From Trachythela sp. YZ-2020 (taxonomy: Eukaryota; Cnidaria; Anthozoa; Malacalcyonacea; Clavulariidae), in contig JADLSH010000145.1 of assembly GCA_016169945.1 (NCBI GenBank), positions 992,001 to 1,056,000 of the forward strand: 64,000 nt of DNA, written 5' to 3'. The stretch's first letter is position 1; each line of letters opens with the position of its first letter. The position numbers were made by a program, and so were the translations under genes. Below the pieces are notes generated by a model. It did not search any database and was not told the origin of the DNA. It saw nothing but the letters and a program-made list of their open reading frames with translations. Shown here in pieces: positions 1 to 12,027 of this stretch.

Positions 1-776
1 GCCTTCCATTATCGAGCCAATGAATGGCAGCCAAATTATCGAGTCAATGAACGAATGGCAGCTAAATTATCGAGTCAATGGCGAGTTTATCCAAGGCTCG
101 AAATTTTTCATGTCGACTTACTAAAGTAATTATAACTCTTTAGCCAGAGCCTTCCATTATTGATCCAGTGTTACTACATGCTTTTCCCCGACCCATGCGT
201 TACTCGAGGCGTTACTATAACTTCAAGACGAATGGCCTTCGCTTGAAACGTCGAAGTTCTTGTTGAATTTTTCAGGTAGTTTGATCCTAAAGACCAGAAA
301 GAGCAGCCATCACTGCTGAGAATAACGAAACTAATATTTGTTATCTCGAGCAGGATTTGAAGGAACGTGGATAACAACAGGATTATGTCAAACAAATACA
401 ACTTGTTTTCATCAATGACATTGACAATCTGTTTGTTACTACCAGTTCATGTTAATTTATGCGTCCAATAAAGTTTCCTATACATATGCATGGCGTTTTT
501 ATATCACCAATTTCAGCATTAAATTCAAAACGTAAATTCCTTATCTATTTGTAATGTGAGATAATTTATACGGTAGAGTAAATGTGTGGTCCTCTGACAA
601 TGACAAATGTTCTAACAAAATGCTAAAGAGCCCAAAATATTTCTGGTAGCGAAAGTGCAACGAACATTTGACACAGCACAGTCGTTATCGCTTCGATCGA
701 AATGTAAATATTATATAATCTTGCTTGTGATGCTTAGAATAGTTTGTATAATAATGTTAGATAGGACATAATTATG

Positions 777-876
777 GGCGCTTTCTCGGCGGTATATGAG
801 CAACTAACACTAACCTAACCTTAACCCTAATAAACCCTAACGCCTATTTCGGTTGCTCATATATCGAGAAAGAGCC
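777..876. mobile_element. Short inverted-repeat element with telomere-like core
   Basis: The arms gcgctttctcggcggtatat and its approximate complement atatatcgagaaagagcc flank a core of repeated taaccctaa-type motifs. The same element is present in copy 2 at about 9628-9727. It looks like a small foldback/MITE. The telomere-like motifs are few and imperfect, so this is not evidence for a telomere. Confidence 0.5.
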
Positions 877-1761
877 TATGGATGAAACTGGGATAAGATA
901 CTATGTATGATTCAATTTGTAACTAGTATTATTGCATGCTTGGTTTCACCTGCATTAATAAGGTCTTAATGTGGCCCTTTGGGTGTCAGTTGTAACTATC
1001 AATGGGGCGAGATATTTTCGGTCATGAACTATAGTTGTCAGTTAAAATATGGGCAAATATTAATAGTCGGTTAACTCCATTCAGATCCTCAGAAATCTTG
1101 TTTTACTGATTTCCATGGCTGGTGTTGGCTGCAGCTAAGGCGGTGGTGTATATTGTTTTCTGACAAACAATGTAAAATAATGACATAAGAGGTACGTCAG
1201 TCACAGCTAGATCACACCAAAAGAATCCTTCCATCTTTGCTATTCTCTTCACGAGCATAGTTTATTCAGAAGGCAGGGCAATCTGTCCTACGTACTACAT
1301 TGTTCTCAATTGCTGCTAGTACGCATGTCCGCAAATTCAACTGAACACTGCATGACGCATGCCAGTATGAGTGTTTTGACGCGCTCTCTCGCACTAAGGA
1401 GCAGTATATATAGCGCGTACGTCAGTGTTCTCATGCAATCTCAATGGTTGTAAGTAAAAGTCAATACTCGCTTGCACATTGAAAGAGACTTTATACTCGG
1501 ACCATTATGGACCATTATTTAAGATTACAACAACCACCATGAAATATTCATGACTGCAGATTTAACTGAAGGCAACCTGGACACGCATTTTCAAATTTAG
1601 AACCACGTTGTGAGAGCAAGTGCATGTATTTAAATAAATACTTGAATAAAGTCATCTTCCCCTATCTTGATATTTTATACTAGTATTTCAAGACCCAATC
1701 TTCACGCAATCTATAGAAGCTACATGAGATAATAAACTCATTAAACTGGATCAGTAGCTCT

Positions 1762-2108
1762 TAGCCTCCTCCGCAGGCAACTCTTATTTTACTCCGGTAG
1801 TTTCCCCCGTTTTTCTAAGCAAAAACCCCGTTTGTCTGAGCGAAAATAGTTATAGGCATGGAGATAGAAAGGGATAAGGGAGATATTGGGAGGTTAGCAA
1901 AGGGATAAGGGGGATATTGGGGGTTAGGTGAGAAGGCGAGAAAGCGACGCCCCAGTCCCTAACCCTAACCAATTTCGCTCGGCCAAATTATATCTCAGTC
2001 AAAACCTTGTCTAAAATAGTGAAAATTTCGAATATTTTGCCGGAGTAAAAGAAAATTTCCGAGTATTTCGCCGGAGTAAAATAAGAGTTGCCTGTGGAGG
2101 AGGCTAGA
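1762..2108. mobile_element. MITE, hAT-like
   Basis: Terminal inverted repeats begin tagcctcctccgcaggcaac on the left and have their complement on the right (gttgcctgtggaggaggcta), about 35 bp each. Flanking duplications tagctct at 1755-1761 and 2109-2115 suggest a 7 to 8 bp target duplication, as in hAT elements. The interior contains ccctaac motifs and no long ORF. The copy-2 equivalent is at about 10613-10959. Confidence 0.7.
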
Positions 2109-3400
2109 TAGCTCTATACCTTTGTCCTCACTAAAGGTCAATTTAACTGGAAAGAGAAGCCGGCCTTTCTTTTTTCCTCTTTTCAGTATATAAATAAGTT
2201 CAGTGACAATTAGTTTAGAAAACAAGATATTTGCAGAAGTACATTGATTTCAAAAGAGCAACAGTTTCGGATTCTATATTAATCGAAAATAGGTTTACTG
2301 TGGCATTATTCTCTTTAGACGAATTTTGTTGTTCGACGAGTTTATCTTCACACAAAATATGGTTTCCAAAAGGGTCAACTATAGGCACTATAGTATAGAG
2401 TATATGCTGTATACATAGAGTAAGCTGTATATATAGAGTAAGCTATATACATATAGTCATAGAGTAAGGGGAAATGTTATTTTCTTTTGAGATATGAGGA
2501 AATCGGAAATAATGGTCATTAGGGGTATTTTTAGTACACACAGCCTAAACTGACTTATGATTTATTGCATATTGCAATAGAGTATTCAACAAGCCAGGGT
2601 GTGATGTTATTTTTCAAGAGCCAGAACCAGCCGATATGAAATAAAACAAACATAAATCTAAATTAAATAATAGATTTGAATTAAATCCATATCTTAATTG
2701 GCCTTGCGTTTTCAGGATGTTTTCATTTTTAGGCCTTAGCTTTGGTATAAGTAATCGGAAATAATGTTTGTAAACACAGTTGAACAACTTGGTCATTTAG
2801 GGTTATTTTTAGTACACGCGAAGCCTAAACGCACTTCTGTCAGTAAGACAGTATTGTATATTCGAAAAGCCAAGGGGACATGTTATTTTCCTTTTGTCTA
2901 GCTCGGCAACACTGCTTTCCCGGTCAGACATACTGTCTCCAATGAAGATATTTTACTTCAATCATCTGAAGACCAAAATGTGTTATTTTCAAATACTGCC
3001 TTTGTTCTTTTTACTATAATTTACGTAGGTTATAGTAATGAACTACTTGAGAACAGTTTCTAATTGAGAGGTTCATGCAAAGACAAGGACAAACGTTGTC
3101 ATTTAAAATTAGCTATAAATTCTTGTTGTAATTGTTCTTCTTTCTCTCTCTTATGTTATTGCTGCCGCAGGCAGCACTCCTAATTTTGACATGCTCCAGA
3201 GTTCACTCGACCCAGTCTTTCGAGCCGAGTTATGTATTGTCGAGATTTCGATCTCGCGTCTGTCCATATTTAAGATGTCAGAATTCCGGGGGGGCACCGG
3301 GGGGAGTGTAAAATATTTAATAGGCAATTCCAGCTATCGCATCTGACTTGATGCAAAATATACGAATTTTACGAACACTTCCCGAAGAAACCAGGTTAGT

Positions 3401-4686
3401 ATGGCTTTATTTCTTTCTGCTAATATCCACCAAGGCGATGAACTGTTTAGCGTTCATTCTAGAGGCAAACAATGTGCTTTTATGAGTTTATCGGCGCTTC
3501 TTACAGCCCGAAATATCCCATTGTCCGCATGGTCGTTTACAACATTTAATAGTGTCTTAATACAAGGAGACAAGATGTACTTTTAAGAGCTCTGAATAAT
3601 GGCCTATTAGTCCTAGCTAGACACTGGTGTAGAATTTTTGTCTATAGATAACTTACCAACAATTGTTACTGTTAATAATTCATGTACGAATACATGTAGT
3701 ATGATGACAAATAGTGGTATAAACTACACGTGGAGGTAGCACAAAATATAAACAATCTACCCGTGGAGGTAGCTCAAAATATAAACAATCTGCCCGTGGA
3801 GGTAGCTCAAAATATAAACAATCTACCCGTGGACGTAGCTCAAAATATAAACAATCTACCCATGGAGGTTGCTCAAAATATAAACAATCTACCCATGGAG
3901 GTAGCTCAAAATATAAACAATCTACCCGTGGACGTAGCTCAAAATATAAACAATCTACCTGTGGAGGTAGCTCAAAATATAAACAATCTACCCGTGGAGG
4001 TAGCTCAAAATATAAACAATCTACCCATGGACGTAGCTCAAAATATAAACAATCTACCCGTGGAGGTAGCTCAAAATATAAACAATCTACCCGTGGACGT
4101 AGCTCAAAATATAAACAATCTATGCATGGAGGTAGGTCAAAATATAAGCAATCTACCCGTGGAGGTAGGTCAAAATATAAACAATCTACCCATGGAGGTT
4201 GCTCAAAATATAAACAATCTACCCATGGAGGTAGGTCAAAATATAAGCAATCTACCCGTGGAGGTAGGTCAAAATATAAACAATCTACCCGTGGAGGTAG
4301 CTCAAAATATAAACAATCTACCCGTGGAGGTAGCTCAAAATATAAACAATCTACCCGTGGAGGTAGCTCAAAATATGGAGCCCATTGAGGCACAAAATAA
4401 CATTGATCTACCCATTGTGTTAGAAGAACAAATTGGCAAAAATGAAAACCAAATTTGGTTTATGACTTATGGAAAGGAGCTTCAAGGGCTTGTTATAACT
4501 GATCGGGAAATTGAATTTCCTTACTATGATATTCATACAGCACTTTTGAATATTTTCTTGAATGACAGTCATGCTATTTTAATATTAGAGGGCTATATGA
4601 TGGCCTTAATAAAGCAAATGAATGATTTCTTTCTCTTTGACTCGCATGCCCGACACTCTAGTGGCATGCCTGATCGTCACGCATAA
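3401..4686 (+). pseudogene. Decayed OTU/papain-like cysteine-peptidase ORF (copy 1)
   Basis: Three pieces read as one broken protein. Piece one (3401-3583) contains NIHQGDELF, then SRGKQC followed by a small hydrophobic helix, then LIQGDKMYF. Piece two (about 3617-3730), in the same frame after a short frameshifted stretch, reads LDTGVEFLSIDNLPTIV. Piece three (frame 1, from 3730) is the 11-residue VNTR followed by NQIWFMTYGKELQG, PYYDIHTALLNIF and FLFDSHARHSSGMPD. The GKQC and DSHAR blocks look like the catalytic Cys and His of a peptidase domain that I recall from large repetitive invertebrate ORFs, some of them transposon-linked. That family assignment is from memory. Stops and frame changes between the pieces and a truncated end after GMPD indicate a pseudogene. 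Confidence 0.5.
3730..4376 (+). repeat. 33-bp VNTR, about 19.6 units (copy 1)
   Basis: Each unit is gtggaggtagctcaaaatat followed by aaacaatctaccc, 33 bp or 11 codons, and reads VEVAQNINNLP in plus frame 1. Because the period is a multiple of three and the unit lacks stops in several frames, it is also open in a second plus frame and on the minus strand. Unit variants (gacgta, ggttgc, ggtaggtc, cccatgg) are arranged in mosaic order. The downstream non-repeat sequence continues in the same frame with related wording (IEAQNNIDLPIVLEE). This suggests the array grew from a short coding segment of the peptidase-like ORF. Confidence 0.95.
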
Positions 4687-5039
4687 TTTGACAATTACAT
4701 GCCGCTGATCGATAGGCGCAAGTAGCTCAAATTACTAATATCCCTCAACATCCCTCATGCCTATAAAATTATTGCGAGTGCAGCCAATTCTAGCCCTCCG
4801 GTTGTGTGAAGTACTTCATATAAATTAAAGATTATTTCTATTCTTTCTCGTACAGTATATTTGCTCATGCACTAATAGTTAACTATGATCACTATGCTAT
4901 GATTTACTGTTCACAGACATAAACCTTTGTGGCTTTGTTGGACCCCTGTGTTGTTATATGACTGTCTTCGACATTTTAGCTAACTTTAAATAGCCTATAC
5001 CCATTTGTTGTATATCCATTTAAATTACCCGCTTTGACC

Positions 5040-5815
5040 TAAAACGTGCGGTTTCTAACAGCCACCCAGCTTCCATTATTAACTTCTACTATTAACTCTC
5101 TAATGACTTCAATTTACTACAGTAACACTTTAGTGGCTGGCTATAAATAATCCCGGAGGTGGCTTCAGTTTTCTATAAGAGGTTTAAGGAAACGAAGGTT
5201 ACCTCACACTGTCAGACAAACATTAGACATGGCGCCATCTTCAAGAGGGACAAAATTACCTCAGGACAATCCGACAATCTGGCTACTGAAGAATTAATAA
5301 AATAGAGAGTTTCGAAAACATACCGCTGAATTAGATCTCGCTCGGGTCAACCTCGAGGTCAACTTTGTGTTGAAAACGCAATGTTGGGTTTTTTCATGTA
5401 TTTAAAAAGAAATCCTGTACAATTATGTGCCATCTTGCTCCGTATGATTTACTAACTAGGTATTATATATGAAATTAAATTTAAAGTTCTCGAGAGTATA
5501 ATGGCAATATTTCTGTGTATATATGGACTGATAAGTTGATAACAATCACACAATGAAGTTAATCACCTATAGTTTATATTTCTATAGTCAGTTATGAGGA
5601 CCCTGGGTGGTGTAGAGAAATTTAAAGAATGTACATTGGAATGTATACTAGTCCTGGAGAGGCAGTTTATATCTCGGGTTAAAGTTTGCATGACCTCTTG
5701 TACCTAGCTAGACACCGTGTCTCGTAGGGTTTATAACTTCAGGAAAGAAATACTCTCGGAGGAAATATCTCAGGAAATATTATAAGTATTTGGCGTAAAC
5801 CTTGCGAAGTACGTA
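5040..5815 (+). promoter_or_regulatory. TATA-box plus short-ORF module A
   Basis: A TATAAATA box lies at 5142-5149, about 80 bp before an ATG at 5229 that opens a 22-codon frame (MAPSSRGTKLPQDN...). Downstream blocks (ttatgaggaccctgggtggtgtagag, cctggagaggcagtttatat, actctcggaggaaatat) are shared with a diverged copy at about 7975-8770. An 8-bp duplication in this copy (gacaatcc next to gacaatct) breaks the frame that stays open in the other copy. It looks like a duplicated promoter with a first exon or a very small gene. No known protein is recognised. The copy-2 equivalent starts near 14658, with its TATA at 14760 and ATG at 14847. Confidence 0.4.
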
Positions 5816-6426
5816 ACTCGTAACATGTACAATGCTGGTTTTAGTCACTGAACTCTTAAAACTTTCAGTGGAGTCTGAAAAATGACGTCATCGTGGTGAC
5901 CTCTATAATTATAACGGACACTAATACGGACTGTACTAACAGACACGTAGTTTGTTCTGTCTCTTCGGTGTCCGTATTAGAGAGTTACACCAACTGTAGT
6001 TAGTGTAGTTTAGTCTTAACATTTCTTCTTTCTTGTGCAGTAGATATACGCCAAACCTAAACATACAGTCCGCCGTTCGTAACTAACAACTCTCTATATA
6101 ATACAGATTCTTCAAAGATCGGATTTATGTTTAGATACAGGCAGAGGGTTGGTTTGGTTTGGTTTGGTTCGCGAGATCTACCACAAAGCAATAATACAAA
6201 TAACACTGTCAACAGGATCTTTAAAGACTAAAACATGAAAACATGTTAGAGATGATTATATGAAGATATATATTGACTAAAATTAATAGATAGGGAACCA
6301 TGCGTGATTTTGGTGCTGCTCCGGAAGTGTGTTTGGCACGCAAAGTGCAACTATCTAAATAACTGATTATGTTTACCACCAATACACCTTTTCGATAATT
6401 ACGTCACCGATCACTCATTGGCCAGG

Positions 6427-6492
6427 GAGCCTCGTTCTCGTGAATCCGTGAGCGTATTAGCCTTTCGTTTTGATTCACGAGAGCGAGGCTCC
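6427..6492. repeat. Palindrome gagcctcgttctcgtgaatc
   Basis: The left arm gagcctcgttctcgtgaatc and the right arm gattcacgagagcgaggctc are exact complements around a short A/T-rich spacer. It is probably a small foldback element. It recurs at about 16045-16110 in copy 2. The overlapping 73- and 101-codon frames are by-products of this palindrome. Confidence 0.7.
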
Positions 6493-7281
6493 AAGGCCAA
6501 GGAAGTATTCGAAAGGGTGTATTGTATTGGTGCGGCGATAGGTGTAAGCTGCCCGAGGGTGGTTGGCAATTCAAGATGCCATTTACATGGATCTTTCCTT
6601 AATCCAAGTACTACCGCTAGTTCCCAGGCCACCTCGGTGAACAGCTTGCATCTAACCTTCCAAATTGGTAAGTATGGTTATCATGAAAACATTTTGGATG
6701 CATTATACATAAAGCTACTTTAAAGCACATGTTATCAGTAAATCTTTATTAAACTGTTAAAAGTCCAGTCAGCGAAAACTGGACATATGGACTGGATGAA
6801 CAGTATGTACAAAATGTAATACAATGAACGATAAATCTAATTTACAATATAAACTACAGTATGTCTATTAATGATCAATGTCATCTTTGATTAAATTATT
6901 TTATAGCAAGAGGGCTCTAATATCATCTCCACTTTTATTCGTTTCTTTTTGTCTTTCCTGTTGTAATATTTAGTTTACACAAGTGATTGAAGTGCTGGAT
7001 GGATTACATGCAGTTCTGTTATAATTGCCAACATAAATGCAATTTTCTAAAATTTGATAAAACATCTAACCTATATTCAAATTATTTGCATTGCATTACA
7101 TTTTGCTCAGACTTATTAAGCAATTTAAATAGGGCAAAATTTAATGCAGCTCCCCAACTAACTATACAGACTATAGAGTACAGCTTTGCAGCTTACTCTA
7201 TACGATGTGAATATATGCATGCTATATTACAGTATAAATGAAGTTAAATATCTGGCTCACGTATTTTGAAGTTACTCACTA

Positions 7282-7426
7282 CAGGGGCGTAGGAAGCTAA
7301 TCAATTTTGTGGGGGGGGGTGGCGATCAAAGCAAAAAGGTAATTGATGTCATGTGGGGCCGAAGGCACCACCTAGTGAAACGGGTACGGGGGATGCCCCC
7401 GCGGATCCCCGCTTCCTACGCCCCTG
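7282..7426. mobile_element. Small MITE with caggggcgtaggaagc ends
   Basis: The terminal repeats caggggcgtaggaagc and gcttcctacgcccctg enclose about 115 bp with a G-run. The copy-2 equivalent is at 16905-17046, with several differences inside. It has no coding capacity. Confidence 0.75.
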
Positions 7427-7654
7427 ACACACTGGATCACTGCTTATTCTCAGCTATTTGTGGAATGTGATTAACCAAATGGTTCGACCATACGCATTGT
7501 GTCCAGGTTTAAAAGTACCTAAAATGGTTAATTTCTCTTTATCTGCATCATATTTTTTATAATCCTATATGACTTTCATGCGTGAGTTGGGCTGGGCAGT
7601 CCGCAGGTGTCCTACGACTGGCACAGCAAGTTTTTATACTCCTGTATATACGCG

Positions 7655-7684
7655 GGAATGTTGGGAGGCTCCCAACATTCCCTT
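7655..7684. repeat. Near-perfect palindrome gggaatgttgggag
   Basis: The sequence gggaatgttgggag is followed at once by its complement ctcccaacattccc, making a stem of 14 bp with a 1-nt centre. A further gggag and gtctggact follow. The copy-2 equivalent is at about 17274-17303. The function is unknown, and cruciform or transposon-end origins are both possible. Confidence 0.6.
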
Positions 7685-7974
7685 CTGGGAGTCTGGACTG
7701 CTGAAATTTGACCATGTATGGGCATGCTATTTAACGTAATATGGTAAAAAAACAAAAGTACAGAAGGTTAAAAGTAAATAGTTACATGTGAGCCAATTTT
7801 AATATTACCCATTGTATGGTAAATGCAGATCATTAACTTGTTAAACAACCCTCCACATTTTATCTAAGTGCACTTTAAATAGCCTACTGCGATGGATCAG
7901 CGGGCAGCGGCATAAACGTTCTGACCCTTTTGGGTACGATACCTATATATTTCCTCCTTTACTTAAAAACTGTC

Positions 7975-8770
7975 CCAGCCCATTAACTTGTATTAGTTTT
8001 ATTAACTTCGTTAACTTCCAGTTAATACAGTAACTAGCACTTTAGCGCGTGGTTATAAATACTCACGGGGGCGGCTTAATTTGAAATGATTATCGTCAGT
8101 TTAAGAGGTTAAAAGGAAACGAAGGTTACCTCACGCTGTCAGACAAACATGAGACATGGCGCCATCTTCAAGAGGGTCAAAATTACCTCAAGACAATCTG
8201 GCTACTGAAGAATTAATAAAAGAAAAATGGGGCGAGAATATCTCGTATAAATGAGATTTAAACTTGTGTTAATTCGATATTTCCAACCAGTTCAATTGGA
8301 AGAACGTCAGCCTGGTATACGCTGAACATGCAGGTCCAAATCTCGCTCGGGGTCAACTTTATGTTAACAACGCAGTGTTGGAATCTCGGTTGGCATATGT
8401 TTTATCATTTTCTCATGTATAAATTAATAAGAAGAAATACTATACGTACTTTGATTTACTTAGGCATTTAATCCAAATTCTTGAGAATATAAAGGCAATA
8501 TTTTGTGTATAAAGGACTGATAACAATTACACAATGAAGTTAATTACCTATAATTTATATTTCTATAGTTATGAGGACCCTGGGTGGTGTAGAGACGTTT
8601 AAAGAATATACATTGGAATGTATACTAGTCCTGGAGAGGCAGTTTATATCCCGGGCTAAAGTCTGCATGATCTCTTGCACCTATAGCTAGACACCGTGTT
8701 CTCGTAGGGTTTATAACTTCAGGAAAGAAATACTCTCGGAGGAAATATTTTAGGGATTTTAGAGTAAACC
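7975..8770 (+). promoter_or_regulatory. TATA-box plus short-ORF module A-prime
   Basis: This is a diverged paralogue of the module at 5040-5815 and includes TATAAATA at 8054-8061. Its ATG at 8156 opens a 32-codon frame (MAPSSRGSKLPQDNLATEEL..., ending KWGENISYK) to a TGA at 8252-8254. The start-codon context agacATGGCG and the upstream block gaaggttacctcac..tgtcagacaaaca are the best conserved parts of both modules. A tiny gene or a first exon is possible. I see no match to a known family. The copy-2 equivalent has its TATA at 17672 and ATG at 17774. Confidence 0.4.
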
Positions 8771-11297
8771 TGTAGGGTACATGACATATAGATACTAAAA
8801 TATTTCGTGATCATCAGGAAACTATCCGAAAACTATAACTCTTTAGTCAGAGCCTTCCATTATCGAGCCAATGAATGGCAGCCAAATTATCGAGTCAATG
8901 AACGAATGGCAGCTAAATTATCGAGTCAATGGCGAGTTTATCCAAGGCTCGAAATTTTTCATGTCGACTTACTAAAGTAATTATAACTCTTTAGCCAGAG
9001 CCTTCCATTATTGATCCAGTGTTACTACATGCTTTTCCCCGACCCATGCGTTACTCGAGGCGTTACTATAACTTCAAGACGAATGGCCTTCGCTTGAAAC
9101 GTCGAAGTTCTTGTTGAATTTTTCAGGTAGTTTGATCCTAAAGACCAGAAAGAGCAGCCATCACTGCTGAGAATAACGAAACTAATATTTGTTATCTCGA
9201 GCAGGATTTGAAGGAACGTGGATAACAACAGGATTATGTCAAACAAATACAACTTGTTTTCATCAATGACATTGACAATCTGTTTGTTACTACCAGTTCA
9301 TGTTAATTTATGCGTCCAATAAAGTTTCCTATACATATGCATGGCGTTTTTATATCACCAATTTCAGCATTAAATTCAAAACGTAAATTCCTTATCTATT
9401 TGTAATGTGAGATAATTTATACGGTAGAGTAAATGTGTGGTCCTCTGACAATGACAAATGTTCTAACAAAATGCTAAAGAGCCCAAAATATTTCTGGTAG
9501 CGAAAGTGCAACGAACATTTGACACAGCACAGTCGTTATCGCTTCGATCGAAATGTAAATATTATATAATCTTGCTTGTGATGCTTAGAATAGTTTGTAT
9601 AATAATGTTAGATAGGACATAATTATGGGCGCTTTCTCGGCGGTATATGAGCAACTAACACTAACCTAACCTTAACCCTAATAAACCCTAACGCCTATTT
9701 CGGTTGCTCATATATCGAGAAAGAGCCTATGGATGAAACTGGGATAAGATACTATGTATGATTCAATTTGTAACTAGTATTATTGCATGCTTGGTTTCAC
9801 CTGCATTAATAAGGTCTTAATGTGGTCCTTTGGGTGTCAGTTGTAACTATCAATGGGGCGAGATATTTTCGGTCATGAACTATAGTTGTCAGTTAAAATA
9901 TGGGCAAATATTAATAGTCGGTTAACTCCATTCAGATCCTCAGAAATCTTGTTTTACTGATTTCCATGGCTGGTGTTGGCTGCAGCTAAGGCGGTGGTGT
10001 ATATTGTTTTCTGACAAACAATGTAAAATAATGACATAAGAGGTACGTCAGTCACAGCTAGATCACACCAAAAGAATCCTTCCATCTTTGCTATTCTCTT
10101 CACGAGCATAGTTTATTCAGAAGGCAGGGCAATCTGTCCTACGTACTACATTGTTCTCAATTGCTGCTAGTACGCATGTCCGCAAATTCAACTGAACACT
10201 GCATGACGCATGCCAGTATGAGTGTTTTGACGCGCTCTCTCGCACTAAGGAGCAGTATATATAGCGCGTACGTCAGTGTTCTCATGCAATCTCAATGGTT
10301 GTAAGTAAAAGTCAATACTCGCTTGCACATTGAAAGAGACTTTATACTCGGACCATTATGGACCATTATTTAAGATTACAACAACCACCATGAAATATTC
10401 ATGACTGCAGATTTAACTGAAGGCAACCTGGACACGCATTTTCAAATTTAGAACCACGTTGTGAGAGCAAGTGCATGTATTTAAATAAATACTTGAATAA
10501 AGTCATCTTCCCCTATCTTGATATTTTATACTAGTATTTCAAGACCCAATCTTCACGCAATCTATAGAAGCTACATGAGATAATAAACTCATTAAACTGG
10601 ATCAGTAGCTCTTAGCCTCCTCCGCAGGCAACTCTTATTTTACTCCGGTAGTTTCCCCCGTTTTTCTAAGCAAAAACCCCGTTTGTCTGAGCGAAAATAG
10701 TTATAGGCATGGAGATAGAAAGGGATAAGGGAGATATTGGGAGGTTAGCAAAGGGATAAGGGGGATATTGGGGGTTAGGTGAGAAGGCGAGAAAGCGACG
10801 CCCCAGTCCCTAACCCTAACCAATTTCGCTCGGCCAAATTATATCTCAGTCAAAACCTTGTCTAAAATAGTGAAAATTTCGAATATTTTGCCGGAGTAAA
10901 AGAAAATTTCCGAGTATTTCGCCGGAGTAAAATAAGAGTTGCCTGTGGAGGAGGCTAGATAGCTCTATACCTTTGTCCTCACTAAAGGTCAATTTAACTG
11001 GAAAGAGAAGCCGGCCTTTCTTTTTTCCTCTTTTCAGTATATAAATAAGTTCAGTGACAATTAGTTTAGAAAACAAGATATTTGCAGAAGTACATTGATT
11101 TCAAAAGAGCAACAGTTTCGGATTCTATATTAATCGAAAATAGGTTTACTGTGGCATTATTCTCTTTAGACGAATTTTGTTGTTCGACGAGTTTATCTTC
11201 ACACAAAATATGGTTTCCAAAAGGGTCAACTATAGGCACTATAGTATAGAGTATATGCTGTATACATAGAGTAAGCTGTATATATAGAGTAAGCTAT

Positions 11298-12027
11298 TTA
11301 ACAATTAGTCGCCGAAGGCGAGGTGATTACAAGCCTATAGTCACTGAGCCGAAGGCGAAGTGACTATAGGCTTGTAATCACCGAGCCTGAGGCGACTAAT
11401 TGTTTTAGTAGAAATTTCAAAGAGAAAAACAAACACAGAAAGTTATGAGGTCAGTTGAAAAGGCTATAGGACAAAATTCAGCGCTTTTCTCAGAGGCCGG
11501 TTATTAAAAACATGCCGGCAAAAGACGAGTGTCAAAAACATATCGAAGCGAAACAAAAACAAACAATTTCATGAGAAAAATACTTTGGAAAGGCTCAAAT
11601 ACAAAGTAGAATGGTTTTTAAAATATATCACAGCTAGGTTTTTGCTGAATATAACGATATAAATGAGGATAAAACGAATAATTTTCAAAATAAACACTTG
11701 TGGTTGAGCCGTACGGAAAAAGTTTTATACATGTTCATTTCAACAGCGAGAAAACTCTGCCTTTCATGGAAGAAAAATAGTGTATTTGTTATCGCTTACC
11801 TTTAAAAATGTCAAAAATATATCCTTTAATTTAGCGGCAGTTTTTTTCATTTAAAACTTTGAATCAGGCTCAAAAAAACTATTTTTGTTTTAAATTCGGC
11901 AGCTTGCGAAGAAGCCATTTTGAAAAAAAAGTGATAGTCACTGACCAGTGACTATCACTTTTTAGAGGCTCAATTTGGACCAATCAGCATGCAGGAAAAT
12001 CGATAGTCACCTGGAAATTTCTACTAA
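11298..12027. mobile_element. 730-bp insertion unique to copy 2
   Basis: Copy 1 reads gagtaagctatatacatatag at the matching place. Copy 2 has 730 extra bases between gctat and atacatatag. The left 106 bp form a hairpin (about 11299-11404) with arms aacaattagtcgcc and ggcgactaattgtt. The rest is bounded by tttagtagaaatttc at about 11405 and gaaatttctactaaa at the right end, a perfect 15-bp inverted repeat. A second palindrome, agtgatagtcactg followed by cagtgactatcact, lies near 11930-11961. It looks like a hairpin-tipped MITE or two adjacent elements. No ORF is evident. A target duplication is not clear, because the flanks suggest insertion into TATA-rich DNA without a clean TSD. Confidence 0.85.

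Larger units (their letters stand above)
1..8835. repeat. Long tandem repeat unit, copy 1 (5' edge outside window)
   Basis: Bases from 1 onward recur nearly identically from 8852 (offset 8851, rising to 9581 and then about 9618 after insertions in copy 2). The copies differ by scattered single bases, one 33-bp VNTR unit, a 2-bp indel near 4589 and a 730-bp insertion found only in copy 2. The unit carries a decayed peptidase-like ORF, several inverted-repeat elements and two related TATA-plus-ORF modules. The left edge lies outside the window, so further copies upstream are possible. A recent segmental tandem duplication is the simplest reading. Two haplotypes placed in series by an assembler is the main alternative. 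Confidence 0.93.

Noticed and set aside
777..876. Telomeric repeat tract
   Set aside because: There are only a few imperfect taaccctaa motifs inside an inverted-repeat element that is duplicated in the second unit. It is not a telomere or a true interstitial array.
1400..1460. TATATATA followed by an ATG (caatctcaATGGTTG) as a promoter and gene start
   Set aside because: The frame is very short and the following gtaagt is only weakly suggestive of a donor. No downstream exon was recognised in either repeat copy.
3680..4393. Minus-strand 237-codon frame of YFELPPRVDCL repeats
   Set aside because: This is the antisense of the 33-bp VNTR. The plus frame continues into non-repeat peptidase-like sequence, whereas the minus frame has no such support.
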